Source: Adhaeribacter aerolatus
Lineage (GTDB): Bacteria > Bacteroidota > Bacteroidia > Cytophagales > Hymenobacteraceae
Assembly (NCBI RefSeq): GCF_007991635.1
Contig: NZ_BJYS01000017.1
Coordinates: 62,001-126,000, forward strand
Direction: 5' to 3'
Length of the DNA stretch: 64,000 nucleotides
Shown: positions 9,442 to 18,205 of the stretch, piece by piece
How the letters are laid out: the number at the start of each line of letters is the position of its first letter
Numbering within the stretch: position 1 is the stretch's first letter
Program-made: the position numbers and the translations under genes
Notes under the pieces: model-generated
Told to the model about the DNA's origin: nothing
Databases searched by the model: none
Seen by the model: only the letters and a program-made list of their open reading frames with translations

Positions 9442-10548
9442 TTATTCGAGTTCTTGGGAATTTGGGATATGCTTTAATATTTTATCTACAAATTGATAAG
9501 CCTGTAACCTGGTTTCGGTCGGAAAATCATGGCCGGCCACCGGGTAGCGCACCTGCAGGTTGTCTGCCGCTTTCAGGAAACGGTATACTTCGGAAGCGGA
9601 TTGGATACCTTTCTTTACGCCGTTTACATCAAAGTTTGTATCGTTTACCGGGGAGTTTGAGAAAAAAGCGCGTGGTGCCAAAGCAGCTATTACCTCGTCA
9701 AAATCGAAAGGAATTTGCTTTTCATCCAGGTTAAATTTATCCCGAATAAGAGGCATGTACCTGTCCTGCGCCCAGGGGCCTAATCTCCCACCGTATCTCT
9801 TGGATCCCTCTTCGCCAATATTGTAGTAGGCAAAAGGTGTCCAGCCGCAACTGGCTACAATTACTTTCAGGCGCGGGTCAAAAGCACCCACAAACATGGC
9901 ATTATGTCCACCCAGCGAATGGCCTATAACACCTATGCGGTTAGCATCTACCTCCGGCCGGGCCTGGAGTAAATCTACGCAACGCATGTGGTTAAAAATA
10001 GCTTTCATGGTGCCGGACTGATACCGGTCTTTGGTAAAATCATAATCTTTTAAATCGCCGAAGCTGGGATAATCGGGTGCTATTACTACATAACCTCTTT
10101 GGGCTAATTCTTTGGCTTGGGCCCGGTTAGAAAGGGGGCTCTCACCATCTACTAATTTTTTGCCGGCGTCGCCGGTGCCGTGCAGCACCAACATGGCAGC
10201 CCTTTTTTGTTTTTGTTTTTTGGGTTGCGGCACATATAAATAGGCGGGTAGCTGCTCGTTTTCGGCTACCGTAAAGCGGATGTTATAACGGGTATACGCC
10301 GCGGTTTTTAAGCTATCAAGGTATATAATATTCAGCGGAGGCAACTGCTGGCGGCTGGGCAATTTACCCATCACCTGTTCCATGCCACTAATTATTTGCT
10401 TGCGTTTCAGTTGCCAATCGGCCGCATTCATCACCGGCTTGCGTTGTCCTTTCACATCCAGATAGTAAAGTAAATCCGAGGGAATAGATTTACTTATCCA
10501 GCCACCCAGCATTAAAAATAAACCGAATAGGAATAATGATTTTCTCAT
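9442..10548 (-). CDS. Secreted alpha/beta hydrolase (dienelactone hydrolase/acetyl esterase type)
   Basis: A 368-residue protein with an N-terminal hydrophobic signal (residues 5-18). It has the alpha/beta-hydrolase order: oxyanion strand LVLHGTGD around 120, nucleophile elbow GHSLGG (Ser211), an acidic residue in the NDTNFDV segment, and the histidine in AGHDFPTE near 353. The family removes acyl groups from sugars or opens lactones; I infer a deacylation or lactone-opening step on the locus substrate. It follows the two amidohydrolase genes after a 107-base gap and is probably co-transcribed with them. The C-terminus (PNSQELE) is unremarkable. Confidence 0.85.
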   Translation of the reverse strand: MRKSLFLFGLFLMLGGWISKSIPSDLLYYLDVKGQRKPVMNAADWQLKRKQIISGMEQVMGKLPSRQQLPPLNIIYLDSLKTAAYTRYNIRFTVAENEQLPAYLYVPQPKKQKQKRAAMLVLHGTGDAGKKLVDGESPLSNRAQAKELAQRGYVVIAPDYPSFGDLKDYDFTKDRYQSGTMKAIFNHMRCVDLLQARPEVDANRIGVIGHSLGGHNAMFVGAFDPRLKVIVASCGWTPFAYYNIGEEGSKRYGGRLGPWAQDRYMPLIRDKFNLDEKQIPFDFDEVIAALAPRAFFSNSPVNDTNFDVNGVKKGIQSASEVYRFLKAADNLQVRYPVAGHDFPTETRLQAYQFVDKILKHIPNSQELE

Positions 10549-10655
10549 ACCTTTTATATTGTTTCAGTCTTTATTTTATTGCTGCTCTTACTTTTACCGG
10601 CTTGTTCTTTAAGAGAAGTTCTGCTGGCTTTTACTTGGCCGTAATTACCTAAACT

Positions 10656-11441
10656 CTAAACCCCCAGCATTTTCCGGATATTACCAGCCCGCAACAGGTC
10701 TTTGGTTTTTGCATCTGCTTCGGCGTTGGTCATGGACTCAATCCGTAACAAACCGCTTAAATAATCCAGAATGGGCGAATGCGTACCAAAGGCAAATTTT
10801 TCCGGGCCATACGATTTTAATAGCTGGGGTAAGGTAGCAATTCCCCGTCCCGAAGTATCTAAAATGACATTTGCCTTTTTTAATAGCTGGGTTTCGGCCT
10901 CCCCTACCTGAATACCATTGGCTACATTTAGGATTAAATATTTAGCATCGGGTACTGCTTTTATTATCGGTAGCACGTCTTTCAGCGACCATTCATTTTC
11001 AATGTCTAGCCACGAACTTACCCGGCTATCCACCATGCGGAGGGTAAGGGCTACGGGCAAGTCCCGGTCGCGGGCGCTTTTTACCAATTCGATGCAGGCC
11101 GGATTCTCCAGGTCGTATCCGTGATACAACGGATAAAGCCGAATACCTTTCATTCCTAGCTTAGTAGCGCTTATTTCCAGATCGTGCCGCCAGCCGTTGA
11201 AAATAGGATTGATAACGGCAAATGGTATAAAACGGTCCCGGAACTCTTTTTTTGATTCGATTTCGGCGTAAAGCTCTTCGTTGGCCGGTTGGGTATTTTT
11301 ATAAAATATGCCGTTCAGATTGCTCACCACCGATGCATCCACGCCAAACTGGTTCATGCGCCCCAGCAGGGTTTCGCAGGTACTGTATTGCAGTTGTTTA
11401 AAGGGCCAGTGCCCCACGGAGGCGTTAGAATCAATTAACAT
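10656..11441 (-). CDS. Amidohydrolase-2 family protein lacking the HxH metal motif
   Basis: A TIM-barrel amidohydrolase-2-like protein (261 residues from this start). I chose the ATG at 11441, giving an 11-base overlap with the preceding amidohydrolase gene; an upstream in-frame start at 11480 would overlap by 50 bases. Where the neighbour has IDAHAH, this protein has IDSNAS followed by VGHWPF. The late FGxD metal motif reads FGTHSP. At least two usual metal ligands are therefore missing, so either the metal site is altered or the protein is a non-hydrolytic partner of its neighbour (inference). There is no signal peptide, so it is presumably cytoplasmic. Confidence 0.8.
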   Translation of the reverse strand: MLIDSNASVGHWPFKQLQYSTCETLLGRMNQFGVDASVVSNLNGIFYKNTQPANEELYAEIESKKEFRDRFIPFAVINPIFNGWRHDLEISATKLGMKGIRLYPLYHGYDLENPACIELVKSARDRDLPVALTLRMVDSRVSSWLDIENEWSLKDVLPIIKAVPDAKYLILNVANGIQVGEAETQLLKKANVILDTSGRGIATLPQLLKSYGPEKFAFGTHSPILDYLSGLLRIESMTNAEADAKTKDLLRAGNIRKMLGV

Positions 11442-12384
11442 GGTGGCCCGATTTTTTGAGGATGTTGTTATAATTTCCAAAAAACAGCTTCTGTTTCTGC
11501 GCTTCCGTTAGGTTAGAAGCCAGCACATGGCCAACCGCCTGATAAAAGCTGTTGTCGCAGCCGAAAAGTATGCGATCCTCTCCCAGGTACTTCAGGGCAA
11601 AATCAACCATATTGGCTTCGTTGTTACTGCCCGAGGTATCTACATAAACATTCGGCGAATCCTGCAGCGCTTTAATGCCGTCTTCCCAGTCAATGCCACC
11701 GCCAATATGGGCAAACTGAAACATGCCTTCGGGGTAGCGTTTGGCTACGTCTACAAAATATTCCGGTATCGATACATTTTCCGGCTCCCGTTTATCAAAT
11801 TTTATGCGCGATTTACCAATGCCCACGTGCATCAGTATTATCATTTTCAGATCAATAAATTTCTCGATGATAGGAAAGAATAAAGGAGAATTAAATTTTA
11901 CCTGGGTGTATACTTTCAGGCCTACCATGCCCTGGTCGGTGCAGCGCTTTATTTCTTCGAGCGACTCTTTTGGAAAGGCCGGGTTCAGCGTCATTTGTCC
12001 GATAAAGCGATCCGGATATTTTTTTACCACTTTTAAGATAACATCATTGGCCTTCCGGATCTCGTCGGGCGGAGCCAGCCCCCGCGTTACCGGCGCCGAA
12101 ATAAACAACTTCTCAATTTTTAGTTTATCGGCCAATTCTATCTGCGACTCCGGCACGCCACTGTCCGGGTCCCAGATGTGGGCATGGGCATCTATTTTGC
12201 GGTATTTCATTACCTCTGCCATAATATCAAAAGCCTGCTTTCCAGCTGGTTCCGCACCAAAACGGTTAACACCGGCTTTTACCTGACCGGCGTTGGTACA
12301 GCCTGCCAGTGTATGGCCCAGCATGGCGCCGGCTGCCCCCAAAGCGCTATTGGCTAAAAACTTCCGGCGATTAATATTTGGCAT
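11431..12384 (-). CDS. Exported amidohydrolase-2 family metal hydrolase (Tat signal and lipobox)
   Basis: A 317-residue TIM-barrel hydrolase. The N-terminus has a twin-arginine motif (NRRKFLANS, RR at 6-7), a hydrophobic stretch and LAGC (Cys29), so it is a probable Tat-exported lipoprotein. Metal-site motifs are intact: KIDAHAH at about 62-68, LMHVGIG and FAHIGGG in the middle, and FGCDN near 280. Enzymes of PF04909 hydrolyse lactones or amides, or decarboxylate. Here a lactonase or amidase role on the extracytoplasmic side is plausible. It is the first gene of an operon with 10656-11441 and 9442-10548. A promoter plus LacI-type operator lies at 12606-12646, leaving a 5' leader of about 220 bases. 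Confidence 0.87.
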   Translation of the reverse strand: MPNINRRKFLANSALGAAGAMLGHTLAGCTNAGQVKAGVNRFGAEPAGKQAFDIMAEVMKYRKIDAHAHIWDPDSGVPESQIELADKLKIEKLFISAPVTRGLAPPDEIRKANDVILKVVKKYPDRFIGQMTLNPAFPKESLEEIKRCTDQGMVGLKVYTQVKFNSPLFFPIIEKFIDLKMIILMHVGIGKSRIKFDKREPENVSIPEYFVDVAKRYPEGMFQFAHIGGGIDWEDGIKALQDSPNVYVDTSGSNNEANMVDFALKYLGEDRILFGCDNSFYQAVGHVLASNLTEAQKQKLFFGNYNNILKKSGHHVN

Positions 12385-12864
12385 AACTCTAATTTAAATA
12401 ACTCATAAAAAATTGAGGAATATCGGATTGTATGCTCCTCAGTAATCAGGAAATAAAATTAAAAGCACAAAGCTTGTTTTGCCTTCTTTGCGGCCAACCT
12501 CCTATTTGTTGCCTTATTCAGAGCCGCTTCGGGTAAGCCGGAATGGCCGCTGTAATCCTTCAGGAGACAATTTTAATGACGAGAATATATTCTCGAACAA
12601 ATCTCCGGGTACGCACCCGAAACTACATTTAATTTTTTAAAATCAAAACAAAAAACCGCAAAAGCTTTATAGCTGATTATACCAGAAATGCACGGTAATT
12701 ATTAGTAGATTAAAATCTGGGAATAAAAAAGCGAAAGTATTTTTAGAATTGAACCCGCAACCAGATCTTAAGTACTGGAATTTAATCGAACCACTTCGCT
12801 ACTTCTATAAACTTCCGCCTGCATATTTTTACTAACTTATTACTTACAACTTAATACTAACAAC
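12385..12864. other. Intergenic region with LacI-type promoter-operator
   Basis: A 480-base gap holding the promoter-operator at 12606-12646 for the amidohydrolase operon. The part between 12650 and 12864 is AT-rich and I see no gene in it. Confidence 0.6.
12606..12646 (-). promoter_or_regulatory. Promoter with overlapping LacI-type operator (amidohydrolase operon)
   Basis: The operator CGGGTACGCACCCG (12606-12619) is a near-perfect palindrome with central CG. On the minus strand, TTG (12644-12646), an 18-base spacer and TAGTTTCG (12618-12625) resemble the Bacteroidota -33/-7 promoter TTG-N19/21-TAnnTTTG. The last CG of the -7 element is the first CG of the operator, so a bound repressor would block initiation. 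Confidence 0.65.
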
Positions 12865-14805
12865 TTAGTAATTGCCGGCACGCACTTTATCTAACACCAG
12901 ATCCAGGATATTCTCCGGAAAAGCAGAGGGCTGGCCATACCATAGAAATGAGTTGTAGCCTTCGTAAACGCCCGTACGGATGTGCCTTTCCACGGGCAGA
13001 TAACTGGCCACATCGTTGCAATAGCCGGCTACCGATACCAATTTATCCGGCCAGATGGCTTTTATTCCCAAACTATATTCCGTTACCACTTCCCGTGACA
13101 ATCCTACCATTTTCCAGTTGCCAATATTTATGGTTTGGATGTAAACCGGCATGTGGTTCGGCATGGTACCCTTGTCGAGCTTTTGCAGCATTAAATCGGC
13201 CCAGCGAACGTTCTTCTCCATATCAATATTGCCGGGTTCTTTCAGATTCTCTTGCCGGAAAGCTACTATTTTTTCCCTGCTCCAGGGCGTAGCAGGCGCT
13301 TGCAGGGTATCCATATAAAAAGAAATACCTCCCTGTAGGAATGTCATTTTATGGTTTAATACCTGCATGGCATCTTGGGCAAGTTTATGGCCGGTAACAT
13401 CGGGTTGGTTATCGCGCGGGTTAATGTCGCCGGCGCAACCCTGAATAAACAAAGCGGTGGTATTTTTCTGACTGCGCTCCAGCATATCGCGCATGTAACC
13501 CGGATAGTTGCTGCTGATGGTATAGTTTTGCCGGCCCGGTTTTACAAATACCGGATGGCAGCCGGCCAGCACCAATACATAATTATTTTTGCCGTCTTTA
13601 CTTTCTACTTTTAGCACGTCTACGTCATCGTCGTAGGGTGTTTCCAGGTTTTTATTGCTGCGGTTACGGCCAATGGCGGTTTTGCCCCGGCCAAAGTAAA
13701 TATCAGCCGGCGCTAAGTTATCCAGCGCCTTTTCAGCAGCTTTCAAAATGGCCGGTTTAACCACCAAGTTTAAATAACTACTGTCGGGCACCTGGTTTTG
13801 CGGCCCCCAGGTAGCCCACAACTGGGTTACAGGAGCAAAATGGGTATGAGAGGCATTTATCAAAACGGCTGCCGCCGGTAACCCTCTTTTCCGGGTAAGT
13901 TCAGCTTTTATTTCCTTTACCATACTATCGTCGAAACCGCAGAGGTCTACCCCCAGCAGCACGACAGTCTGATTAACCTGTTTAATAGCCAGAGCCGTGG
14001 CAAACAGTTCGTCGGGTTTGTCGCCATAAATTTTGGTAGCTTCGTATAAATTTCCTTTTTCGTCGAGGCTATACAACTTATCATTGGCTACTAGCAATTT
14101 TTGAACCTTCACGTTCTGAATTACCTGGTTGTAATAGCCGGCTTTGATCCACCTGCCTGGCACCTGGTTTAAATTATACCGGTACAAGGTATCGGTGCCG
14201 GTAGCCGCGTAAATAGATTGTCGGTGTACCACAAAACTAACGGCGCCGGGTAAGTGGGTTACGGTTTGCCATTGCAACTTTTTTTCATCGGGCACTGCTT
14301 TTTTAAAGGATCCGTCGGTACCCAGGCCGAATAAATTATTTCCGGCAAGCACAATCTCTTTTAAAGCCAGTGCCGCACCAGCTTTTTCCCATTTTTTACC
14401 GGAACTGCTCTTGTGGTAAATTTTATTTCCGACTGTATTCAGCAGGTATAAGTTATCATTATCTCCGGTGAGGCTTTTGGCCGCCCGGGCCCGACCAATA
14501 GTTGTCCACTGCAATGGAAAACGATTAACCGGAGCTTGCTGTAATATGTCTTTAGCGCTAATTGCCAGGAAAACGGCATCCGTTCCGGTTAGCACGGAAC
14601 CTGGCGCCAGGTTTGCTTTTTGTTCCCAATCCAAAGTAAAACGGCCATCGCGCGGAGCCCCGTAACCCGCCAGGGCCAACGAGAAAGATTCTTTACCGGG
14701 TTGCAGGCTTTGCCGGGCTAATCCGGCCAGAAAATTCTGTTGCCCGAATACCTGGCTGGAAAATAAGAAGAGGCAAACTAAAAGCTTAAATCGTTTGGTA
14801 TTCAT
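12865..14805 (-). CDS. Secreted ceramidase-like hydrolase with inserted propeller-like domain
   Basis: A 646-residue secreted protein (signal to about residue 21, FGQ). The ceramidase-type N-terminal domain starts normally (LALAGYG, 44-49). It is then interrupted by about 200 residues (roughly 54-265) of short beta-rich repeats such as NLYLLNTVGNKIY, NLFGLGTDG, SIYAATGTDTLYRY and KLYSLDEKGNLYEA, and resumes with LFATALAIK. Zinc motifs are kept: SHTHFAP at 319-325, GCHPV around His417, GLSREVVTEY and GYCNDVASYLP. The nucleophile hexapeptide GDVSPN reads GDINPR at 459-464, so the serine is Asn. It is a second, larger paralogue of 5440-6840. It stands apart from the MurQ gene by 355 bases and has no clear operator of its own. 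Confidence 0.85.
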   Translation of the reverse strand: MNTKRFKLLVCLFLFSSQVFGQQNFLAGLARQSLQPGKESFSLALAGYGAPRDGRFTLDWEQKANLAPGSVLTGTDAVFLAISAKDILQQAPVNRFPLQWTTIGRARAAKSLTGDNDNLYLLNTVGNKIYHKSSSGKKWEKAGAALALKEIVLAGNNLFGLGTDGSFKKAVPDEKKLQWQTVTHLPGAVSFVVHRQSIYAATGTDTLYRYNLNQVPGRWIKAGYYNQVIQNVKVQKLLVANDKLYSLDEKGNLYEATKIYGDKPDELFATALAIKQVNQTVVLLGVDLCGFDDSMVKEIKAELTRKRGLPAAAVLINASHTHFAPVTQLWATWGPQNQVPDSSYLNLVVKPAILKAAEKALDNLAPADIYFGRGKTAIGRNRSNKNLETPYDDDVDVLKVESKDGKNNYVLVLAGCHPVFVKPGRQNYTISSNYPGYMRDMLERSQKNTTALFIQGCAGDINPRDNQPDVTGHKLAQDAMQVLNHKMTFLQGGISFYMDTLQAPATPWSREKIVAFRQENLKEPGNIDMEKNVRWADLMLQKLDKGTMPNHMPVYIQTINIGNWKMVGLSREVVTEYSLGIKAIWPDKLVSVAGYCNDVASYLPVERHIRTGVYEGYNSFLWYGQPSAFPENILDLVLDKVRAGNY

Positions 14806-15160
14806 GTAATTTAAGTAAAGAAATATTTTAAGTAGCGGTTAGCGATTAGTTTTTAGTGGTAAGTTTGAAGTTATGCTTGCCAGTAGAGAGACTCCGAATA
14901 TGGCGCGGTAGTTACTTCCGGGCCTTTCCAGCTAAGTTGAATTAGATACTATTTCTACTTTGGCATTCTTCAGCGCCTAATACTTTTGTAAGAAGATATG
15001 CGGTTTGCATTATGGTTTTACTTGCTATCCAAAAGATTTATTTTTCAGTTTTATTTGTTGAAGGCACGGAAGTAAATCCGCGCCATAGAGGTCATAGTGA
15101 TTACAACATCCCTTCTGTCTTCTTACAAAATCCGGATTATTGGAGAATTGTACCAGTTAT
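14806..15160. other. Intergenic region, nothing recognised
   Basis: 355 bases between the ceramidase-like gene and the MurQ-like gene. I find no ORF, LacI-type palindrome or clear hairpin. Confidence 0.5.
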
Positions 15161-15979
15161 CTATAAGGCTTTTTGCCTTAAATAGGTTAGGGCTTTTTTA
15201 ACACTGCCGTAGCGGAAAAGCAATTCTTTGGAGTAGGCATAATCCTTCAAGCCGGCAGTTTCCATCAGCATGCGCACGCCTCGGTCTATAATTTTATTGT
15301 TAATCAATTTCACGTTCACCATTTTATTATCTTCTACCCGCCCTAGCTGAATCATAACCGTGGTACTAATCATATCGAAGATTATTTTCTGAGCGGTGCC
15401 GCATTTCATGCGGGTGCTGCCGGTAATAAATTCGGGGCCTGTAATTACTTCTATCGGGTAATCGGCTGCCTGGGCAATTGGAGTACCGGGGTTGCTGACG
15501 ATACAGCCGGTTAAAATATTTTTTTCCTGACATCTGGTAAGGGCCCCAAGAACAAAGGGTGTGGTACCGCTGGCGGAAATACCCACCACGATATCAGCCG
15601 GCGAAATATGATGCTGCACCAGTGCTTTCCAACCTTCCTCCTCTTCATCTTCCATTTCTTCGAGGGCATCGGCCAGGCGTTCTATGCCCCCGGCCAGAAT
15701 GGCGTTTACCATGCCCTTCGGAACCCCGTACGTCGTGGGTAGTTCAATAACATCTAATACCGATAAACGACCACCACTACCGGCCCCCACGTAAAACAGG
15801 CGGCCTCCGGCTTTCAGCTTGTTCACAATGGCTTCGATTAAAGCCTGAATCTGAGGCAGCGCTTTTTCTATAGCCAGCGGTACGGTTTTATCTTCCTGGT
15901 TAATCAGGGTAGTTATTTCGGCCACCGACTTTTTTTCTAAATCTCTATGGGGTGATGGTTCTTCGGTTATTTTTTGCAT
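15161..15979 (-). CDS. murQ: N-acetylmuramic acid 6-phosphate etherase-like SIS-domain protein
   Basis: A 272-residue MurQ-family protein. MurQ cleaves the lactyl ether of MurNAc-6-phosphate to give GlcNAc-6-phosphate and lactate in the cytoplasm. The sequence keeps TEEPSPHRDLEKKS at the N-terminus, GITGSTRMKCGTAQKI-like phosphate-binding residues (TGSTRMKCGTAQK) and the catalytic-type Glu at 79. Two active-site loops differ from the usual ones: GAGTSGRLGVLD reads GAGSGGRLSVLD (65-76) and ASGRTPY reads ASGTTPF. It is also somewhat short (typical about 300). It may be a true MurQ or a relative that cleaves a different sugar ether. It is the last gene of the SusC-SusD-DUF3823-aminotransferase run, 123 bases after the aminotransferase. 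Confidence 0.85.
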   Translation of the reverse strand: MQKITEEPSPHRDLEKKSVAEITTLINQEDKTVPLAIEKALPQIQALIEAIVNKLKAGGRLFYVGAGSGGRLSVLDVIELPTTYGVPKGMVNAILAGGIERLADALEEMEDEEEEGWKALVQHHISPADIVVGISASGTTPFVLGALTRCQEKNILTGCIVSNPGTPIAQAADYPIEVITGPEFITGSTRMKCGTAQKIIFDMISTTVMIQLGRVEDNKMVNVKLINNKIIDRGVRMLMETAGLKDYAYSKELLFRYGSVKKALTYLRQKAL

Positions 15980-16102
15980 GTTTAAGTATCTTCTAAAAAT
16001 ATTAGGTATGTTACGGATATATCCACCCGGATGATGGGCATTAATATTTTTTACGGGCCGTACTGTCCAAAATTTATTCCCGCCTTATGCTAATTAAGGA
16101 AC

Positions 16103-17452
16103 TTACACTTTAGCCAATTCGCGGCTATACTTGTGTATTTTCTGAACGGCATCGGCAATTTGTTCCATATCGGTTTTGGAGCCCAGCAGCATGTTTTGGG
16201 TCAGCCACACGCCCTGTTCACTGCTCAATATATCGTTTTGCGGGCATTGGTTACGTTCCAGCCATTGCTGCATGGTTTTTTCGCCGTAAATGCGCAGGTA
16301 ATGTTTGTTTTGGGCCAAACCCGTTACGTAAGCATCTTTGTTCATCTGGCCGTAACCCGCCGAACAAGGTACGCCTTCCGCACTCAGGGCTTTCAGGAAT
16401 TGCGCCCGGTCCAGGCCGCCAAACTGCTTTTTATCAAAGCGGAACATGTATAGATGATAGGCACTGCTGGTGGTGCCGTCGTACAACTTGGCCGGCTTTA
16501 TACCCGGTATTTCGCTGAATAATTTAGAGAGATAAGTGGCGTTTTCGTTACGTCTTTTGGTTTGTTCGGCTACGCGGGCCATTTGCGCCAGCAACAAAGC
16601 CCCCTGAAACTCCGTCAGGCGCAGGTTGGTAGCCCGGGTACCGCTGCCGGGGTTATATGCAGTGGCATTTCCGCCTTGCCCCTGGTTATGAAAACTGTAG
16701 CAGGTGCGGGCAAACTGCTCGTCGTTGGTGCTAATGGCCCCGCCTTCGGCCGAATTCAGGTTTTTGGAAGCCTGAAAGCTAAACGCACCGGCCAAACCAT
16801 AAGTACCTACCTTGCGGCCCTTCCACTCCGCCAAATGGGCCTGGCAGGCATCTTCCACCACCGGAATATTTCGCCGCCGCCCTACTTCTAATATCTTATC
16901 CAGGTTAGCCGGCGAGCCACCCACGTGTACCGGCATAATAACCTTGGTTTGTGGCGTAACGGCATTTTCGATTTTGTTTGCATCAATTTGGAAACTTTCA
17001 ATATCGGTATCGACAAAAACCGGCAACGCATAATTAAGTACTACCACATTGTAAGTGGCAATAAAGGTATAAGGCGGAATAATTACTTCGTCGCCGGGGC
17101 CAATTTCCAAGGCTCCCAATATGGTATAAAGCGCGCTGGTACCGCTCGAAACGCCCAGGCAATGTTTAGCGCCCAATAACTGCTGGTATTCTTTTTCGAA
17201 AGTGGCTACCACTTTGCCGCCCAGCCGGCCCCAGACTTTACTTCGGAGTACATCCAACAAAGCTTTTTCCTCGCTCTGATCGAACAGGGGCCAGCTTGGG
17301 AAGGCACCGGGGTGGGCCTTGGGCCCGCCCAGCAGGGCCGGTTTCGCGTTAGCTGCTGTAGCGGTGGCCAGGTGCGGCATACCCATAGCCAGGCTAACCC
17401 CCGCTAAAGACAAAGCACTGATAAAATCCCGGCGATCCAATTTGTTTTCCAT
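16103..17452 (-). CDS. Tat-exported DegT/DnrJ/EryC1/StrS-family PLP aminotransferase (copy 2)
   Basis: A 449-residue paralogue of the enzyme at 6837-8234, with the same order of motifs: SSGTSAL at 102-108, PPYTFIAT, VVEDACQAH with Asp201, and SFQASKNLN with the Schiff-base Lys230. The N-terminus again carries a twin-arginine signal (LDRRDFISAL, RR at 7-8, hydrophobic to about residue 34). It lies 54 bases after the DUF3823 gene and is probably co-transcribed with the SusC/SusD set at 17507-23064. Having the enzyme in both the LacI-linked and the DeoR-linked halves of the locus suggests two related substrates, or two steps of one pathway. Confidence 0.9.
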   Translation of the reverse strand: MENKLDRRDFISALSLAGVSLAMGMPHLATATAANAKPALLGGPKAHPGAFPSWPLFDQSEEKALLDVLRSKVWGRLGGKVVATFEKEYQQLLGAKHCLGVSSGTSALYTILGALEIGPGDEVIIPPYTFIATYNVVVLNYALPVFVDTDIESFQIDANKIENAVTPQTKVIMPVHVGGSPANLDKILEVGRRRNIPVVEDACQAHLAEWKGRKVGTYGLAGAFSFQASKNLNSAEGGAISTNDEQFARTCYSFHNQGQGGNATAYNPGSGTRATNLRLTEFQGALLLAQMARVAEQTKRRNENATYLSKLFSEIPGIKPAKLYDGTTSSAYHLYMFRFDKKQFGGLDRAQFLKALSAEGVPCSAGYGQMNKDAYVTGLAQNKHYLRIYGEKTMQQWLERNQCPQNDILSSEQGVWLTQNMLLGSKTDMEQIADAVQKIHKYSRELAKV

Positions 17453-17506
17453 GCTAATTTTTTATATTTCTATTTAAGATTAAGATAATTTACTGCGGGT
17501 TACCGG

Positions 17507-18193
17507 CTACTGAATTAGTAATTCCAGTGGCGTACTGTAATTATAATAATTGCCGGGATTTGCCGTACGGCCACTGCTTCTCAGGTAATATTTAGTGTGC
17601 GGCGTTAAATTAGTAATGGTGAATATTTTTTCCCCGGCGGTCAGGTTCTGGGCCTCTACAATTTCCTGGTTAATGGCGCCGCCGGCAAATGTAAAATTAT
17701 TGGGGTTCGGGAATTTGCTCCAGACAACCGCCAGATGCACCAGTTTCTGGTCGGTGGCTACCTTGTTGTATTTTACTTTAATTTTGGCGGTCGTGCCGCT
17801 TACCTCTTCCACAGTTGCCTCCAGCCTGACGTTGGGTATCACCTTAATCTCAATTTCGGCATCCTGATCAACGGTTGTTCTTTGCGGCTCGCTGGTAACC
17901 AATTTAAAAGGGCCTTGAGCCGTGTAGGAATAACTGCCGGCAAAAAATTTGCTATTAGTAAAGGTGCCGTCCGGCAGCGTATTTAAAACCAGGGGCTGCT
18001 GCGAGTCGCCCTCGTACAACCGTACCACCGTACCGGCATTAATTCCACCCGATTCTACCAATTTATTTGTCTGGGCATCTACAATTTTGCCGGTTAAGGT
18101 AACCTCGGGTGCCTCGTAATTATCTACTTCGCAACTAGCTAATAGGAAGAGCGATAAAGATAAAGTATAGATAGCTTTCATTTTCTTATACAT
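17507..18193 (-). CDS. DUF3823 surface lipoprotein (SusE-like accessory of the transporter)
   Basis: A 228-residue lipoprotein: hydrophobic signal ending LLASC, then EVDNYEAPEVTLTGKIVDAQTNK. This matches DUF3823 proteins, which follow SusD genes and are thought to be surface glycan-binding lipoproteins. The N-terminal part resembles a carboxypeptidase-regulatory-like beta-sandwich (residues 30-120), followed by a fibronectin-like segment (TAKIKVKYNK...LTPHTKYYLRSSG). It starts 12 bases after the SusD gene. It is present only in this SusC/SusD set and not in the duplicated pair. Confidence 0.85.
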   Translation of the reverse strand: MYKKMKAIYTLSLSLFLLASCEVDNYEAPEVTLTGKIVDAQTNKLVESGGINAGTVVRLYEGDSQQPLVLNTLPDGTFTNSKFFAGSYSYTAQGPFKLVTSEPQRTTVDQDAEIEIKVIPNVRLEATVEEVSGTTAKIKVKYNKVATDQKLVHLAVVWSKFPNPNNFTFAGGAINQEIVEAQNLTAGEKIFTITNLTPHTKYYLRSSGRTANPGNYYNYSTPLELLIQ

Positions 18194-18205
18194 TAAAGTT
18201 AAACC

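Noticed and set aside
10918-11124. Plus-strand frame within the amidohydrolase gene, typical of many opposite-strand frames in this window
   Set aside because: Shadow of a well supported minus-strand gene; no domain or ribosome-binding site. The same applies to the long opposite-strand frame at 23294-24121 over the DeoR gene.
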